Of a stretch of 39,654 bases of DNA, positions 7,174 through 16,769 are shown in pieces. The notes beneath the pieces are model-generated. The model was given only the letters and a program-made list of their open reading frames with translations, was not told the origin of the DNA and did no database searches. Source of the DNA: Clostridium sp. UBA1056 (GTDB lineage Bacteria > Bacillota > Clostridia > Clostridiales > Clostridiaceae); contig DCDL01000065.1 in the NCBI GenBank assembly GCA_002316385.1, forward strand, positions 57,450 to 97,103, read 5' to 3'. The first letter of the stretch is position 1. Each line of letters begins with the position of its first letter. The translations under genes were made by a program, and so were the position numbers.

Positions 7174-9487
7174 TGAAAAGGATAGAGCTTATGAGGAAAT
7201 GGTAAAAGACTTTAAAAGAATAAAAGTTGCAAGGACTATAGCAGTTATAATAACCATAATAATGATTTCCATATCCATTATCTCTTTTAATGATATTAGA
7301 GTTAATAAGAGTGTTTTTGATAGAAAAAGTCTATATGGAGGTAGATTTCTAGGAAGTGAAATCAACACTTTTACAGAAAAAGTTCTTGAAGTAGCTGAGC
7401 TTTACAAGACTGAAGACTACATTAAAGAGGTAAATAATTTATCTCAAGAAGAAATTCAGTGGAAAAAAGAAAATATAAGCAGACAAATAACAGAAGAGTA
7501 TGATACAGAAAAAAATAAGCTACGTGAGAAGTACAATGATGACTTGGATGAAGAGAAATTTAAGCAGGAACAAGAAGTTGCCTATAAAAAAATAGAAGAG
7601 AAATTTACTTACAGTGATGAGGAATTAAAAAAATTAATAGTGGAAGAAAAGTTAGTAAATTTTAATATGTATACTAAGCTTTTGAATAGTTATGATAATC
7701 TAAAGTATATTGCCTATGATAAAGCAAACAACATATGGCTTACTAACTACGAAACAGGTAAAGATGCAATTACAGAACTAAAGAAAAATAGTGGGTATTT
7801 TTCAGAGCACCACATTTCTAATGGTGTAGAAAGTAAAAATATACTTATTAATGGTGAGCAGATTAAAGATAAAGAATTAATAGGTGATTATGAATACTAT
7901 AACAAAGGGAATGGAGCTCCTACCATAGAGCTAACTAAGGAGCATAAGGGTAATAGAAATAGTTATACTTATGAAAATAGATATAAAGTAAAGGGGGATT
8001 TGGATATATATATATCAGTTCCAAGCAAACTTGTAGCTGGAGATAGTGTATATAATATTTATGAAAAATTTTTAAAAGCTAACTCTATTTTAGATACGGA
8101 GATATGTATATTAATAGGTTCTTTAGTGGGAATAATAGTTATGTTATTTATACTTAAAAAGTTTAAATATAAATCACGTTATTCTAAAAAAGTAGAAGAA
8201 AAGTTAAAGGATATACCTTTAGAATTTAAGCTATTAGGATTATTTATGGGATATATAACCTATAAGGTATCTTTTGTATATAGCTGGAACAATGAGTATA
8301 GATATACAATCAATATTCATAATATGGTTCTGGTAACACTAGTTTTAGTAGCCTACTATGTGATTATTAGATCACTACTACAAAGTTATAAGGAAGGTAC
8401 ACTTCTAAAAGATAGTTATGGAATAAAGTTATATAGACATTTATGTATTGCAATGGAAAAAGGAACTTTAGGAAGAAAGCTAATATTAGTTATTGGATTA
8501 TATGTAACTACCTGTATCATTGTATCTTTAATGTTAATGCTTGGTTTACAAGGACTGGGAATAATTATAGCTCTTGGCTTTGACATAGTTGCTACTGCAA
8601 TTATTATATATAAGCTGGTAAAAGAATTTTCTTATCTTAATAGGATAATTAACGGGGCAAAACTTATATCAGAAGGAAAGATGAATGATGACATACCGGA
8701 AGAAGGTAATGGTGCTTTAAGAAACCTTGCTTATAGTATAAATAATATGAAGCAAGGTCTTATAAAATCTATAGAAAATGAGAATAAAAGTGAAAGAATG
8801 AAAACAGAGCTTATTTCTAATGTGTCTCATGATTTAAAAACACCTCTAACATCAATTATAAATTATGTAGATCTGCTTAAGAGAATGAGTATTGAACCAG
8901 AAGAAGCAATGGTCTATGTAGAAGTTTTAGATAAAAAATCTCAAAGATTAAAGATACTAATAGAAGATTTATTTGAAGCTTCAAAGGCTGCCAGTGGAGC
9001 TATGCAGTTAAACTTTGAGAAAATAGAACTGAATGCTTTAATAAGGCAGACACTAGGAGAAGCAGAAAGTAGAATTCAAGCCGCAAATTTAGATTTTAAG
9101 ACTAATATACCTACAGAAAAAATATATATTAATGCTGATGGTAGGAAGATTTGGAGAGTGTTTGAAAACTTAATTTCTAATGCTATAAAATATTCACTTA
9201 AGGGCACTAGAGTTTATATAGATGTAAAGCCTGAACGTGATAAGGTATATATAACTATGAAGAATATATCAGCATATGAATTAAATTTTGATGCTCGTGA
9301 AATTGCAGAGAGATTTAAACGTGGAGAGGAATCAAGACATACAGATGGTTCAGGATTAGGTTTAGCTATTGCAAAGAGCATAGTAGAACTTCATGGTGGA
9401 GTTTTAGAAGTAGGTATAGATGGAGATTTATTTAAGGTCACTGTTGAATTAAATATATTTGAACCAGTGGAACAAATTTATGAATAG
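7148..9487 (+). CDS. Large multi-pass membrane sensor histidine kinase
   Basis: 779 residues. An N-terminal helix (about 28-50) is followed by a charged, probably coiled-coil outer region (about 90-175) and about five more membrane helices between residues 318 and 490. A linker precedes the dimerisation box NVSHDLKTPLTSI with His561. The ATPase domain has a clear N box (FENLISNAIKYS) and G2 box (GSGLGLAIAKS). The usual G1 box DxGxG is replaced by MKNISAYELNF. That substitution recurs in a subgroup of Firmicute kinases of this architecture, so I do not read it as inactivation. The TTG start lies inside the regulator gene (26-base overlap) behind GGTGG, so the two are translationally coupled. 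The signal is unknown. Confidence 0.9.
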   Translation: MDTKSTSADEKDRAYEEMVKDFKRIKVARTIAVIITIIMISISIISFNDIRVNKSVFDRKSLYGGRFLGSEINTFTEKVLEVAELYKTEDYIKEVNNLSQEEIQWKKENISRQITEEYDTEKNKLREKYNDDLDEEKFKQEQEVAYKKIEEKFTYSDEELKKLIVEEKLVNFNMYTKLLNSYDNLKYIAYDKANNIWLTNYETGKDAITELKKNSGYFSEHHISNGVESKNILINGEQIKDKELIGDYEYYNKGNGAPTIELTKEHKGNRNSYTYENRYKVKGDLDIYISVPSKLVAGDSVYNIYEKFLKANSILDTEICILIGSLVGIIVMLFILKKFKYKSRYSKKVEEKLKDIPLEFKLLGLFMGYITYKVSFVYSWNNEYRYTINIHNMVLVTLVLVAYYVIIRSLLQSYKEGTLLKDSYGIKLYRHLCIAMEKGTLGRKLILVIGLYVTTCIIVSLMLMLGLQGLGIIIALGFDIVATAIIIYKLVKEFSYLNRIINGAKLISEGKMNDDIPEEGNGALRNLAYSINNMKQGLIKSIENENKSERMKTELISNVSHDLKTPLTSIINYVDLLKRMSIEPEEAMVYVEVLDKKSQRLKILIEDLFEASKAASGAMQLNFEKIELNALIRQTLGEAESRIQAANLDFKTNIPTEKIYINADGRKIWRVFENLISNAIKYSLKGTRVYIDVKPERDKVYITMKNISAYELNFDAREIAERFKRGEESRHTDGSGLGLAIAKSIVELHGGVLEVGIDGDLFKVTVELNIFEPVEQIYE

Positions 9488-9513
9488 ATTAGAAGAAAAA
9501 GAGAAAGATAGAA

Positions 9514-9542
9514 TGATATGATTAGGAAAATTATGCTATAAT
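9514..9542 (+). promoter_or_regulatory. Extended -10 promoter for the PK_C-domain gene
   Basis: TGCTATAAT (9534-9542) is a perfect extended -10 (TGnTATAAT). The -35 position is poor (TGATAT, 9514-9519), which such promoters tolerate. GGGGGAG follows before the ATG at 9576. Confidence 0.55.
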
Positions 9543-9575
9543 TTAGATATATTGATAGTTTAAGGGGGAGTAAGT

Positions 9576-10127
9576 ATGTATTTTGAAAGACCAGGAAAGC
9601 AAAATACTAAGGATACATTAGAAAGTGCTATAAATGTAGCTCGTGATAGGGGAATTAATACTATTATAGTACCTACAAGTGCAGGAAATACCATAGATGA
9701 ATTACTTAGGCTAGATATAAATAATTTGAATATAGTATGTGTTACCCATGTTAATGGTTTTAGAGAATCTGGAGTTCAAGAAATTTCAGAAGAAAAACTG
9801 GAGTTATTTAAAAATAAAGGAGTTCAAGTTGTAACTACAACTCATGTTCTTAGTGGAGCAGAGCGCGGCCTTTCACGTAAGTTTGGAGGTATAAGTCCTG
9901 TAGAAATAATTGCACATTCTTTACGTATGTTAGGTCAAGGTACCAAGGTTGCAGTTGAGATTGCAGTAATGGCTTTAGATGGTGGAGCTATAGAATATAT
10001 GAAACCAATCATAGCTTTAGGGGGAACTGGTGTGGGAGTAGATACTGCTCTTATTATGCGTACTGCTCATGCTTCTAATATTTTAGATTGTAAGATAGAT
10101 GAATTTATTTGTAAACCAATTTTATAG
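9576..10127 (+). CDS. Stand-alone pyruvate kinase alpha/beta (C-terminal) domain protein
   Basis: 183 residues, all of which resemble the C-terminal regulatory domain of pyruvate kinase (PK_C fold). Features include TLESAINVARDRGINTIIVPTSAGNT near the start and a Gly-rich ALGGTGVGVDTALIM segment near the end. There is no barrel domain, no PEP/ADP site and no metal ligand set, so it should not have pyruvate kinase activity. Such single-domain proteins are common in clostridia and their role is not known to me. Ligand binding or a regulatory role is an inference. It has its own promoter and terminator and appears monocistronic. Confidence 0.85.
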   Translation: MYFERPGKQNTKDTLESAINVARDRGINTIIVPTSAGNTIDELLRLDINNLNIVCVTHVNGFRESGVQEISEEKLELFKNKGVQVVTTTHVLSGAERGLSRKFGGISPVEIIAHSLRMLGQGTKVAVEIAVMALDGGAIEYMKPIIALGGTGVGVDTALIMRTAHASNILDCKIDEFICKPIL

Positions 10128-10173
10128 AGTTATTATGATGAATTTATTTTAAACCAAATATTACATTGATTTT

Positions 10174-10238
10174 AAAGAGATTGTCTCAAAATAGTTTACT
10201 AATTTAAAGTTTACTTTGTTCTGAGAAGATCTCTTTTT
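10174..10238 (+). terminator. Intrinsic terminator after the PK_C-domain gene
   Basis: AAAGAGATTGTCTCA (10174-10188) faces TGAGAAGATCTCTTT (10222-10236) with two central mismatches, followed by a T-run. The loop is long (33 bases). Confidence 0.7.
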
Positions 10239-10359
10239 ACTAGGTATAAATTTTGTAACCTGCTTATATTTAAAGAATAATTTATTTTTATGCTTAAAAT
10301 TAGCTTAAAGTGTAAAAGCTAAGGTAAAAGAAATTATGTCTTATAGTAAGGAGGATATT

Positions 10360-11943
10360 ATGAAATTTAAAAGGATAGTTTCTATATTATTAATAGCGAT
10401 AAGTGTGATAAGTTTTACTGCCTGTAATTCTAAATCTCCTAAAAATGATGAAGGACAAATATCTACTACTGTGGGAGGAAATATAGTTGTTCCAATAACT
10501 AAGGAACCAGAGATAATAAACCCTGCATTCACAAACATAGGAGAGGTGCAACTGGTATCTAATATAATTTATTCTCCTCTTTTTTCCTATGGAGGTGGAG
10601 ATGTCAAAACATATTTAGCAGAGTCTGTTGATTTTAAAGATAATAAGGAAATAACTATTAAATTAAAGGATAATCTAAAATGGCATGATGGAAAATCTGT
10701 AACTGCTGATGATTTGGAATATACGATAAATCTTATCTTAGATGAGAAACAGGAATCTCCTTTAAGAGAGTTTTTAATGGTAAATGAAAAACCTATAAAT
10801 GTAGAAAAAGTTGATGAGTTAACAATCAAAGTAACACTTCCTGCTGAGAGGAGAGTATTTTTATATAACTTTTCTAAGATTATTCCAATTCCAAAGCATA
10901 TATATGAAGGTGAAGATATAGTTGCTAAATCAGAAAAAAACAAAGCACCTATAGGTTCTGGTCCATTTAAGTTCAAAGAATGGACTAAGGGAGATAGCAT
11001 AGTTTTAGAAAAATATAATGACTATTACTCAGGAACGCCTAAGGCTGACATGATAACAATAAAGGTCTTTCCATCAGAAGAAGCTGCAGAAGAAGCTTTC
11101 AATAAGGGAGAATTAACTTTAGTTAAGGCAAGTCCAGAGTTATATGACAAAGCCTATAAAGGAGAGGAACTACAATCCTATACTTTTAGTGAAGGAAGAG
11201 TAAATTATATAGTTTTCAATCAAAGTGTAAATTACATGCAGAATACAGTTTTTAGAAAGGCATTATCCTATGCCTTAGATAGAAAAGAAATGATAGTTGC
11301 AGCATATGGTGAATCAGGAGCAAAGAAGGTAGAAGAAGCAAATTCTATCTTAATTAAAGAAGCAGAGCAATATATAGAAGAAAATGTAGAAGTGTATGAA
11401 CATGATATAGAAAAAGCCAAGGCTTTAATAAAAGAGAGTGGAGTTACTGATGTAAGTAAGCTCAAGCTAGGATATAATATGGAAGCTTTTGAGCATAAAT
11501 ACTATGCAGAAGTTGCACAGAAACAGTTAAAAGATATAGGTATAGAGGTTGAAATAATACCTTATGAAAATAAGGAATTTTTTAATAAGGTATTTAGTAA
11601 AGGTAAAGAATGTGATTTATATATTAATGGATATTCTTTAGGATTAAATCCAGAAGAGTATAGAAAGATGTTTGAAACAGGCTCCTATTATAATCAAACA
11701 GGATATACTAACTTTAGAGTAGATGATCTTTGGAAACTAGGAGAAGAAGAGCTAGATGCAGATAAGCGAAAAGCAATTTATAGAGATATACAACTACAGG
11801 TTGCATCAGATGCACCTATCTATGTTATAGACTATCAACAAAATCTTATGGTAGCAAAAAAGAGCTTAGATGGTGTACCAGAAGCAAGACCTATAGCAAA
11901 TATACTTTTTGAAGATTGGTCAAAGCTACACTTAAATGAATAA
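10360..11943 (+). CDS. Orphan family 5 (OppA/DppA-type) solute-binding lipoprotein
   Basis: 528 residues. A lipoprotein signal peptide ends in SVISFTACNS, with the lipobox Cys at about residue 22. The family 5 core is evident: EPEIINPAFT near the start, LKWHDGKSVTADDLEYTINL, GSGPFKFKEWTKGDSIVLEKYNDY, and RKALSYALDRKEMI. It should capture peptides, or possibly a nickel chelate, at the outer face of the membrane for an ABC importer. No permease or ATPase genes adjoin it, so it must borrow a transporter encoded elsewhere. The start is set by AAGGAGG at 10348-10354, 5 bases before the ATG. An upstream ATG at 10336 would place that site inside the gene. Confidence 0.9.
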   Translation: MKFKRIVSILLIAISVISFTACNSKSPKNDEGQISTTVGGNIVVPITKEPEIINPAFTNIGEVQLVSNIIYSPLFSYGGGDVKTYLAESVDFKDNKEITIKLKDNLKWHDGKSVTADDLEYTINLILDEKQESPLREFLMVNEKPINVEKVDELTIKVTLPAERRVFLYNFSKIIPIPKHIYEGEDIVAKSEKNKAPIGSGPFKFKEWTKGDSIVLEKYNDYYSGTPKADMITIKVFPSEEAAEEAFNKGELTLVKASPELYDKAYKGEELQSYTFSEGRVNYIVFNQSVNYMQNTVFRKALSYALDRKEMIVAAYGESGAKKVEEANSILIKEAEQYIEENVEVYEHDIEKAKALIKESGVTDVSKLKLGYNMEAFEHKYYAEVAQKQLKDIGIEVEIIPYENKEFFNKVFSKGKECDLYINGYSLGLNPEEYRKMFETGSYYNQTGYTNFRVDDLWKLGEEELDADKRKAIYRDIQLQVASDAPIYVIDYQQNLMVAKKSLDGVPEARPIANILFEDWSKLHLNE

Positions 11944-11961
11944 TGGGGTGTTTTAAAATTA

Positions 11962-12030
11962 CATGTTGAAATTGATTTAATATAATTACGACATTGATTA
12001 ATGTAAAGAATACAAGTCAATTTCAACATG
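11962..12030. terminator. Bidirectional terminator with perfect 14-bp outer stem and inner hairpin
   Basis: CATGTTGAAATTGA (11962-11975) is perfectly complementary to TCAATTTCAACATG (12017-12030). Inside the loop, ACATT (11991-11995) pairs with AATGT (12000-12004). The element lies between two convergent genes and has A/T-rich flanks on both sides, as expected for shared termination. Confidence 0.7.
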
Positions 12031-12054
12031 AACTTATTTATTTTTATATGGAAT

Positions 12055-12897
12055 TTAAGAAATTTTAAGTTTATGGATAGTACTATATTGGAGTATAGTT
12101 CTATTAACGCACATAAGACCTATAACTGGTTCCTTACAATCTAATTTAGTGTAGTTAAGTAGAGCTTCTCCATAATTAATATCTCCTGAAAATTTATAGT
12201 CTGAAACTTCTACTGCATGGGCATCCACAAGATTTTGACTAAGTTTACCACAGATGTGGATTGTTACTTTAGGGCAATTGTGGATAATTCCTTTAATAAT
12301 TCTTCTAAAGCTATTAATATATATATGATTAAATAACTTAGGGCCAAGTATATCTTTTGTACCTAGAGGATCTCCGAAGGATAATATATTAGCACCAGAA
12401 TTATAAATTAAGGTTCCATAACTAATTATAAATTCTTCAATAGAATTAAGAGCATAAAAGAAGTCTTCTTTTTGCCAATTTATAGCTTTAAAAATAGCAG
12501 TAGTATCTAATAAATAATTTAAAATAGTAAAAGGACCTTCTAAATTATAAATAATATTTTCGCTATTTAGAGAATATAAGGCTTCAAGAATTATGTTTAA
12601 ACGTTCATTATTTATATTAATGTCATTGGGCACTTGGTTTATATTATTAAAACAAGGCTCTTTTATTTTAGCTCCATTCATAGTTAATGAAACTTTAGCA
12701 CCTAAAAGTTCTCCTTCTATAGTATTACAGAATGGAAGCTTTATCCAAGAATCTCTTAAAAATTCCTTAGTATTAATAGCTACTTTTATTATATTATCTT
12801 TATTGTAGTGTAGCTCTTTCTCATTATTTATATTTAATTTTTCAAGGATAGAAGGAATTAAAGTAGTATGATTATAGTTGTTACAAACAAAGGACAT
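12055..12897 (-). CDS. Shortened MtaA/UroD-family methyltransferase-like protein
   Basis: 280 residues, related to the other two UroD-fold proteins in this operon: LPFCNTIEGELLGAKVSLT here matches VPFCMTVEAEAMGAKVHLG in the neighbour. GANILSFGDPLGTKDILGPKLF and VTIHICGKL, with the HxC zinc pair, are preserved. The chain stops early. The last part of the barrel, with the third zinc ligand found as ACGLG or GCGLP in the full-length paralogues, is absent; a Cys in GLMCVN lies elsewhere. It may be a diverged methyltransferase, a binding partner or a decaying copy. It is the last gene of the operon, 29 bases after the activator gene. Confidence 0.75.
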   Translation of the reverse strand: MSFVCNNYNHTTLIPSILEKLNINNEKELHYNKDNIIKVAINTKEFLRDSWIKLPFCNTIEGELLGAKVSLTMNGAKIKEPCFNNINQVPNDININNERLNIILEALYSLNSENIIYNLEGPFTILNYLLDTTAIFKAINWQKEDFFYALNSIEEFIISYGTLIYNSGANILSFGDPLGTKDILGPKLFNHIYINSFRRIIKGIIHNCPKVTIHICGKLSQNLVDAHAVEVSDYKFSGDINYGEALLNYTKLDCKEPVIGLMCVNRTILQYSTIHKLKIS

Positions 12898-12926
12898 ATT
12901 ATCACCTCATACATAAAAAGTATAAC

Positions 12927-14663
12927 TTATTCAAAGAAAAGAGCCTTAGTAAAGGTTTGATAGTATTTTTCTATATTAGAAAGCTCCACATAATCTACAT
13001 TTCTTGAAATAGATTCTGCAGTTTTTCTTTCATCGATAGAAAGTAAACATATAAAAGCACCAACTCTAGAAGAATTACCAATATATTTTATCCTATCCTT
13101 TAAGTTCACAGGAATTATGCCTACTCCAGTAAGACTTTCTGGAGATAGATGCTTTCCAAATTGGCCTGCTATAATAACTTTATCTAAGTTGTCTATTGTT
13201 ATATTTTTATAGTTCAAAAGAGTGAGAAACCCAGATAATATTGCCCCTTTAGCTAATTGAACTTGTCTTATATCATTTTGAGTAACATAAATTTTATTTT
13301 TATTTTCGTATAGAAAAACTTCCCGCTTTCCATCAGTTTCATAGACTAGAGGAGAATTAGTTTTTAGTCTACCATTTATTCCTAAAATATCATTTTTTAA
13401 AAGTTCGCTAATAGATTCTAAAATACCGCTACCACAAAGGCCTATAGGCTCAGTATTGCCAATAGTATTAATATATACGTTGTTATCTACAATTTTAAGA
13501 GATTCTATGGCACCAGTATCAGCTCTCATACCACAACTAATATTCATTCCTTCAAGGGCTGGGCCAGCAGCGCAAGAACAAGAAACAAGGTTTCCTTTAC
13601 TACTTAAAACTATTTCTCCATTAGTACCAATATCAATGAATAAAGTATTCTCTGACTCAAGGTATAATCTGCTTGCCAATATACCAGCAACTATATCGCC
13701 TCCAATATAGGTTGAAACTGCAGGAATACAATAGATTTTACCCTTAGGATTAATTTTAATTCCAATATCACTAGCATATATGGATATATTCTCTGTTAAT
13801 ACGCTTATATAAGGAGACTTACCTAGGTTGTCTATAGGAATATCAAGCAAACAATGCACCATAGTAGAATTAGCAGCAACTACAATTTCATATATAGAAG
13901 ATATATTTAGATTATTTTTATTACATAAAGCCTCTATATTATGATTTAATTCTTTAACAATACATAGTTGCAGATTGGATATACCATCCTTATTATCACT
14001 AGCATAATGAATTCTAGATAACACATCTAACCCAAATTCCTTTTGAGGATTTATAAAAGAACTACTATCAATTTCTTCAAAGGTTAGTAGATTTACCAGA
14101 GAGCATGCTACCGTAGTAGTTCCAATATCTATTGCCATACCATAAACGTTAGATATACTAATATCTATATCTAAAATTTCATCATTATATATAACCGCTT
14201 CCCCATGTCCAACATTTAAAATTGAAGGCAGCTTTTTTAATGTATCTAATGATACAGTTGAGGCTATACCTATAGAATGTTGAAAATAGCTATTAATACT
14301 ATTAAACTTACATAGAGCTTCTTTAGTTAAATCAAAGCTTATTTTTTTTATAGCAGGATTTATATTAGAGTTAGGTATAACGCCCTCAGTAAGAATTTTA
14401 ATATCACTACCAGCTTGAAAAAGTATGTCAATTTTAGTATTATCAATAATTTTACATTGGCATGCAAGTCTAACACCATCGCTTAATTCAGTACTACTTA
14501 AAAGCTTTTTCTCTTCATAAGTAATAGGTGTAACTGCACCATCTATTATTTTTATTTTACACTTTCCACATGTGCCAAGACCTCTACAGGGGCATTCAAC
14601 TATTATTTCGCCATCCTTCAATAACTCTAGTACTGTTTTATTAGATTTTTTAAGTTCTATCAT
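12927..14663 (-). CDS. Reductive activator of corrinoid methyltransferases (RACo/RamA-like, 2Fe-2S plus ASKHA)
   Basis: 578 residues. The N-terminal ~85 residues form a 2Fe-2S ferredoxin domain: CRGLGTCGKCK plus a later ACQC supply the Cys ligands. The rest is the DUF4445/ASKHA ATPase core with AIDIGTTTVACSLV, FIDIGTNGEIVL and a Cys-rich CSCAAGPALEGMNISCGMR segment. Proteins of this type use ATP to reduce accidentally oxidised Co(II) corrinoid back to Co(I), restarting the methyl-transfer cycle. It is the natural service enzyme for the corrinoid protein encoded three genes upstream. Its first 14 bases overlap the end of the preceding methyltransferase gene, so the two are coupled. Confidence 0.9.
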   Translation of the reverse strand: MIELKKSNKTVLELLKDGEIIVECPCRGLGTCGKCKIKIIDGAVTPITYEEKKLLSSTELSDGVRLACQCKIIDNTKIDILFQAGSDIKILTEGVIPNSNINPAIKKISFDLTKEALCKFNSINSYFQHSIGIASTVSLDTLKKLPSILNVGHGEAVIYNDEILDIDISISNVYGMAIDIGTTTVACSLVNLLTFEEIDSSSFINPQKEFGLDVLSRIHYASDNKDGISNLQLCIVKELNHNIEALCNKNNLNISSIYEIVVAANSTMVHCLLDIPIDNLGKSPYISVLTENISIYASDIGIKINPKGKIYCIPAVSTYIGGDIVAGILASRLYLESENTLFIDIGTNGEIVLSSKGNLVSCSCAAGPALEGMNISCGMRADTGAIESLKIVDNNVYINTIGNTEPIGLCGSGILESISELLKNDILGINGRLKTNSPLVYETDGKREVFLYENKNKIYVTQNDIRQVQLAKGAILSGFLTLLNYKNITIDNLDKVIIAGQFGKHLSPESLTGVGIIPVNLKDRIKYIGNSSRVGAFICLLSIDERKTAESISRNVDYVELSNIEKYYQTFTKALFFE

Positions 14664-15681
14664 TAGATTTCTCCTTTGAAACTTCCATAAGAGCTTTTAT
14701 ATTATTAATTTTACTCTTTGTTCCTAAGCCACAGGCTGGAGCTAAAATATTTATTCCGTTATCGATACAAAAACTGCAAGCTGATTTTATACTTTCCTTT
14801 GTACCTTTATCTAAGGCTAAAGTACTAACATTGCCCATGAAAATTTTATTGTTTATACTTTCTTTAACTTCTTTTATGCTAACAATAGAATCGAAGCTTA
14901 ATATATTACTTCTCAGATTATTTAATTCTTTATATATAGGCTTTAATCTGCCACATATATGAACTATGACTCCATCATTACATAGAGGATTTAATTCATC
15001 TACAATTCTATTTATATAAGGTAATGCAAACTCATTAAATAGCTTAGGACCTAGAATTTCTCCAGTACCACTTGGATCAGAAATGGCAATTATATCTGCA
15101 CCAGATTTTATTTGCTCCTTACCAAAACATATAAGATTCTCTGTAATAAAATTCATAAGTTCATGAGCTTCCTTAGGATTTCTTCTTAAATCCTTATAGT
15201 AGTTAGAGGTATTTACTAAAGAAGAAGCAAGACTTACTGGACCTGTCAAATTACCTATAATTACAGTATCCATATCTATGTTTTTTAATAGATTAAGAGC
15301 ATTTAGAGTGACATTTACACGTCCCCTTGAAAAATTAATTTTATTTAGTTTTTGCCAATCTACCACTGATTTTAAAGGATACTCTACTACTCTAGGTTCT
15401 GTAATTTTATTGCCTAAATGAACCTTAGCACCCATAGCTTCTGCTTCTACTGTCATGCAAAATGGAACACCTACATTATCTAAAATATTGTTTTTAGCCA
15501 CTCCAGCAGCTAAGCTAGCCATGAGCTTTGCATTTTCATGAGCTTCAGGCCAATAGACATTCTCCATGTCCATAAGTTCTGTTACAATCATATTCATCAT
15601 TCCACCAGGACACATACAAGGAATGCGGTCTACTTCATTTTTATTAATTATATTAAAGAATCTTTTCTTCGCAGTTATCAT
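14650..15681 (-). CDS. MtaA/UroD-family corrinoid methyltransferase
   Basis: 343 residues with the uroporphyrinogen-decarboxylase barrel used by MtaA/MtbA/CmuA-type methyltransferases. Seen are RIPCMCPGGMMNM near the start, VPFCMTVEAEAMGAKVHLG, GADIIAISDPSGTGEILGPKLF, VIVHICGRL and MGNVST. The His-x-Cys pair of HICG and the Cys of APACGLGT are the expected zinc ligands, so the protein should activate a thiol or similar methyl acceptor. It is probably one half-reaction of the pathway, moving a methyl group to or from the corrinoid protein. The gap to the upstream methyltransferase gene is only 2 bases. Substrate and acceptor cannot be told from sequence alone. Confidence 0.87.
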   Translation of the reverse strand: MITAKKRFFNIINKNEVDRIPCMCPGGMMNMIVTELMDMENVYWPEAHENAKLMASLAAGVAKNNILDNVGVPFCMTVEAEAMGAKVHLGNKITEPRVVEYPLKSVVDWQKLNKINFSRGRVNVTLNALNLLKNIDMDTVIIGNLTGPVSLASSLVNTSNYYKDLRRNPKEAHELMNFITENLICFGKEQIKSGADIIAISDPSGTGEILGPKLFNEFALPYINRIVDELNPLCNDGVIVHICGRLKPIYKELNNLRSNILSFDSIVSIKEVKESINNKIFMGNVSTLALDKGTKESIKSACSFCIDNGINILAPACGLGTKSKINNIKALMEVSKEKSNDRT

Positions 15682-15683
15682 TT

Positions 15684-16769
15684 TTATATACCACCATATT
15701 TTTTAATAAGAAAATCTATTTTTTCAGGATCTATAGGCCATCCAAGTTCTCTAGTAATATCCAGCATAGCATCTATATTTTCCATAGGAGTTTCAACAGG
15801 AAGTCCGCATCCAGACATTACTGAATATCCTTTAGGACTATCATAACCATCCGTTATACATCTTAAGGTTGCAACCTTAACTTCATTAGGAGTACCACTA
15901 TACATTACAGTAGAAGGGTCCACATTTCCCATGATTTTTATTTGGCTTCCTATAGTTTCTTTACACTTTGATAAACTTGCTACATTATCTATACTAAAAG
16001 CACTAAAACCAAGGTCTACTATATCTTGCCAAATAGGATCTGTTTTTCCACATATATGAATAGACGGTGTTACACCTTTGCTTTTCATAAAATTTACTAG
16101 TTCTTTCATATAAGGCTTACAATATCTTCTAAAGTGAATAGGACTAATAACTGTAGAAGATGCCATAGGTTCGGAAATACTAATTCCAACTCCTTGTTTT
16201 AAAGATTCTTTAACAAAGGAGACACAGCTTTCAAGAGAAATTTTACATAGTTTGTGAACAGCCTCGGGATTTCTTATCATAAGCTTAGTCATTTCTTGAA
16301 CACCTATTAAGAAACAGGCATTAGTAAAAGGGCCAACTATGGCAGCACTACAAGGAACTTCAGTGCCTATAGTATCTTTTACAATCTTCATAGCTTCTAT
16401 ATGAATAGGAAGTCTTCCATCTTTTAATGGATTTACAGGAGTAAGAGAGTTTATCTCATCTACAGAATTAATTGCAGGTTCAAGTAAGTCTACAGTATTA
16501 TCTTCTGGATACTTCATTTTTGCACCCATAGCTTCTGAAATAATAAATAAATCTGTAAATATTTTAGCTCCATCTCCACCAAATCGTTTATGAGTTGCTA
16601 TAACTGCATCTGATAAGGCTTTACTACTGTGATTAAATTCGGAAATTTTTAATCTAGCTACCCTGGCAATGCCATTAGAAATGTTAGGGTTACATTGTAT
16701 TCTATCAACATCATTTCCTTTAGAAATGGCTATTGCCCTTTCCATAGGAGTCATTTTATCTTCAAACAT
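15684..16769 (-). CDS. MtaA/UroD-family corrinoid methyltransferase
   Basis: 361 residues. UroD-fold methyltransferase with MTPMERAIAISKGNDVDRIQCNP at the start, SEAMGAKMKYPED, PSIHICGKTDPIW, KIMGNVDPSTVMYSGTP and a C-terminal SGCGLPVETP. The zinc triad His-x-Cys...Cys is complete. The start is the ATG at 16769, which overlaps the stop of the corrinoid gene as TAATG. AGAGGTG is 6 bases upstream. A GTG nine bases earlier lies inside that site. Position directly after the corrinoid protein suggests it is either the substrate-demethylating enzyme or the transferase to the final acceptor. I see no MtaB, MttB or MtrH-type enzyme in the operon. Confidence 0.88.
   Translation of the reverse strand: MFEDKMTPMERAIAISKGNDVDRIQCNPNISNGIARVARLKISEFNHSSKALSDAVIATHKRFGGDGAKIFTDLFIISEAMGAKMKYPEDNTVDLLEPAINSVDEINSLTPVNPLKDGRLPIHIEAMKIVKDTIGTEVPCSAAIVGPFTNACFLIGVQEMTKLMIRNPEAVHKLCKISLESCVSFVKESLKQGVGISISEPMASSTVISPIHFRRYCKPYMKELVNFMKSKGVTPSIHICGKTDPIWQDIVDLGFSAFSIDNVASLSKCKETIGSQIKIMGNVDPSTVMYSGTPNEVKVATLRCITDGYDSPKGYSVMSGCGLPVETPMENIDAMLDITRELGWPIDPEKIDFLIKKYGGI

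Noticed and set aside
7148..9487. Inactive kinase because the G1 box is missing
   Set aside because: The N and G2 boxes and the His box are intact, and the same G1 replacement recurs in an active-looking Firmicute kinase subgroup.
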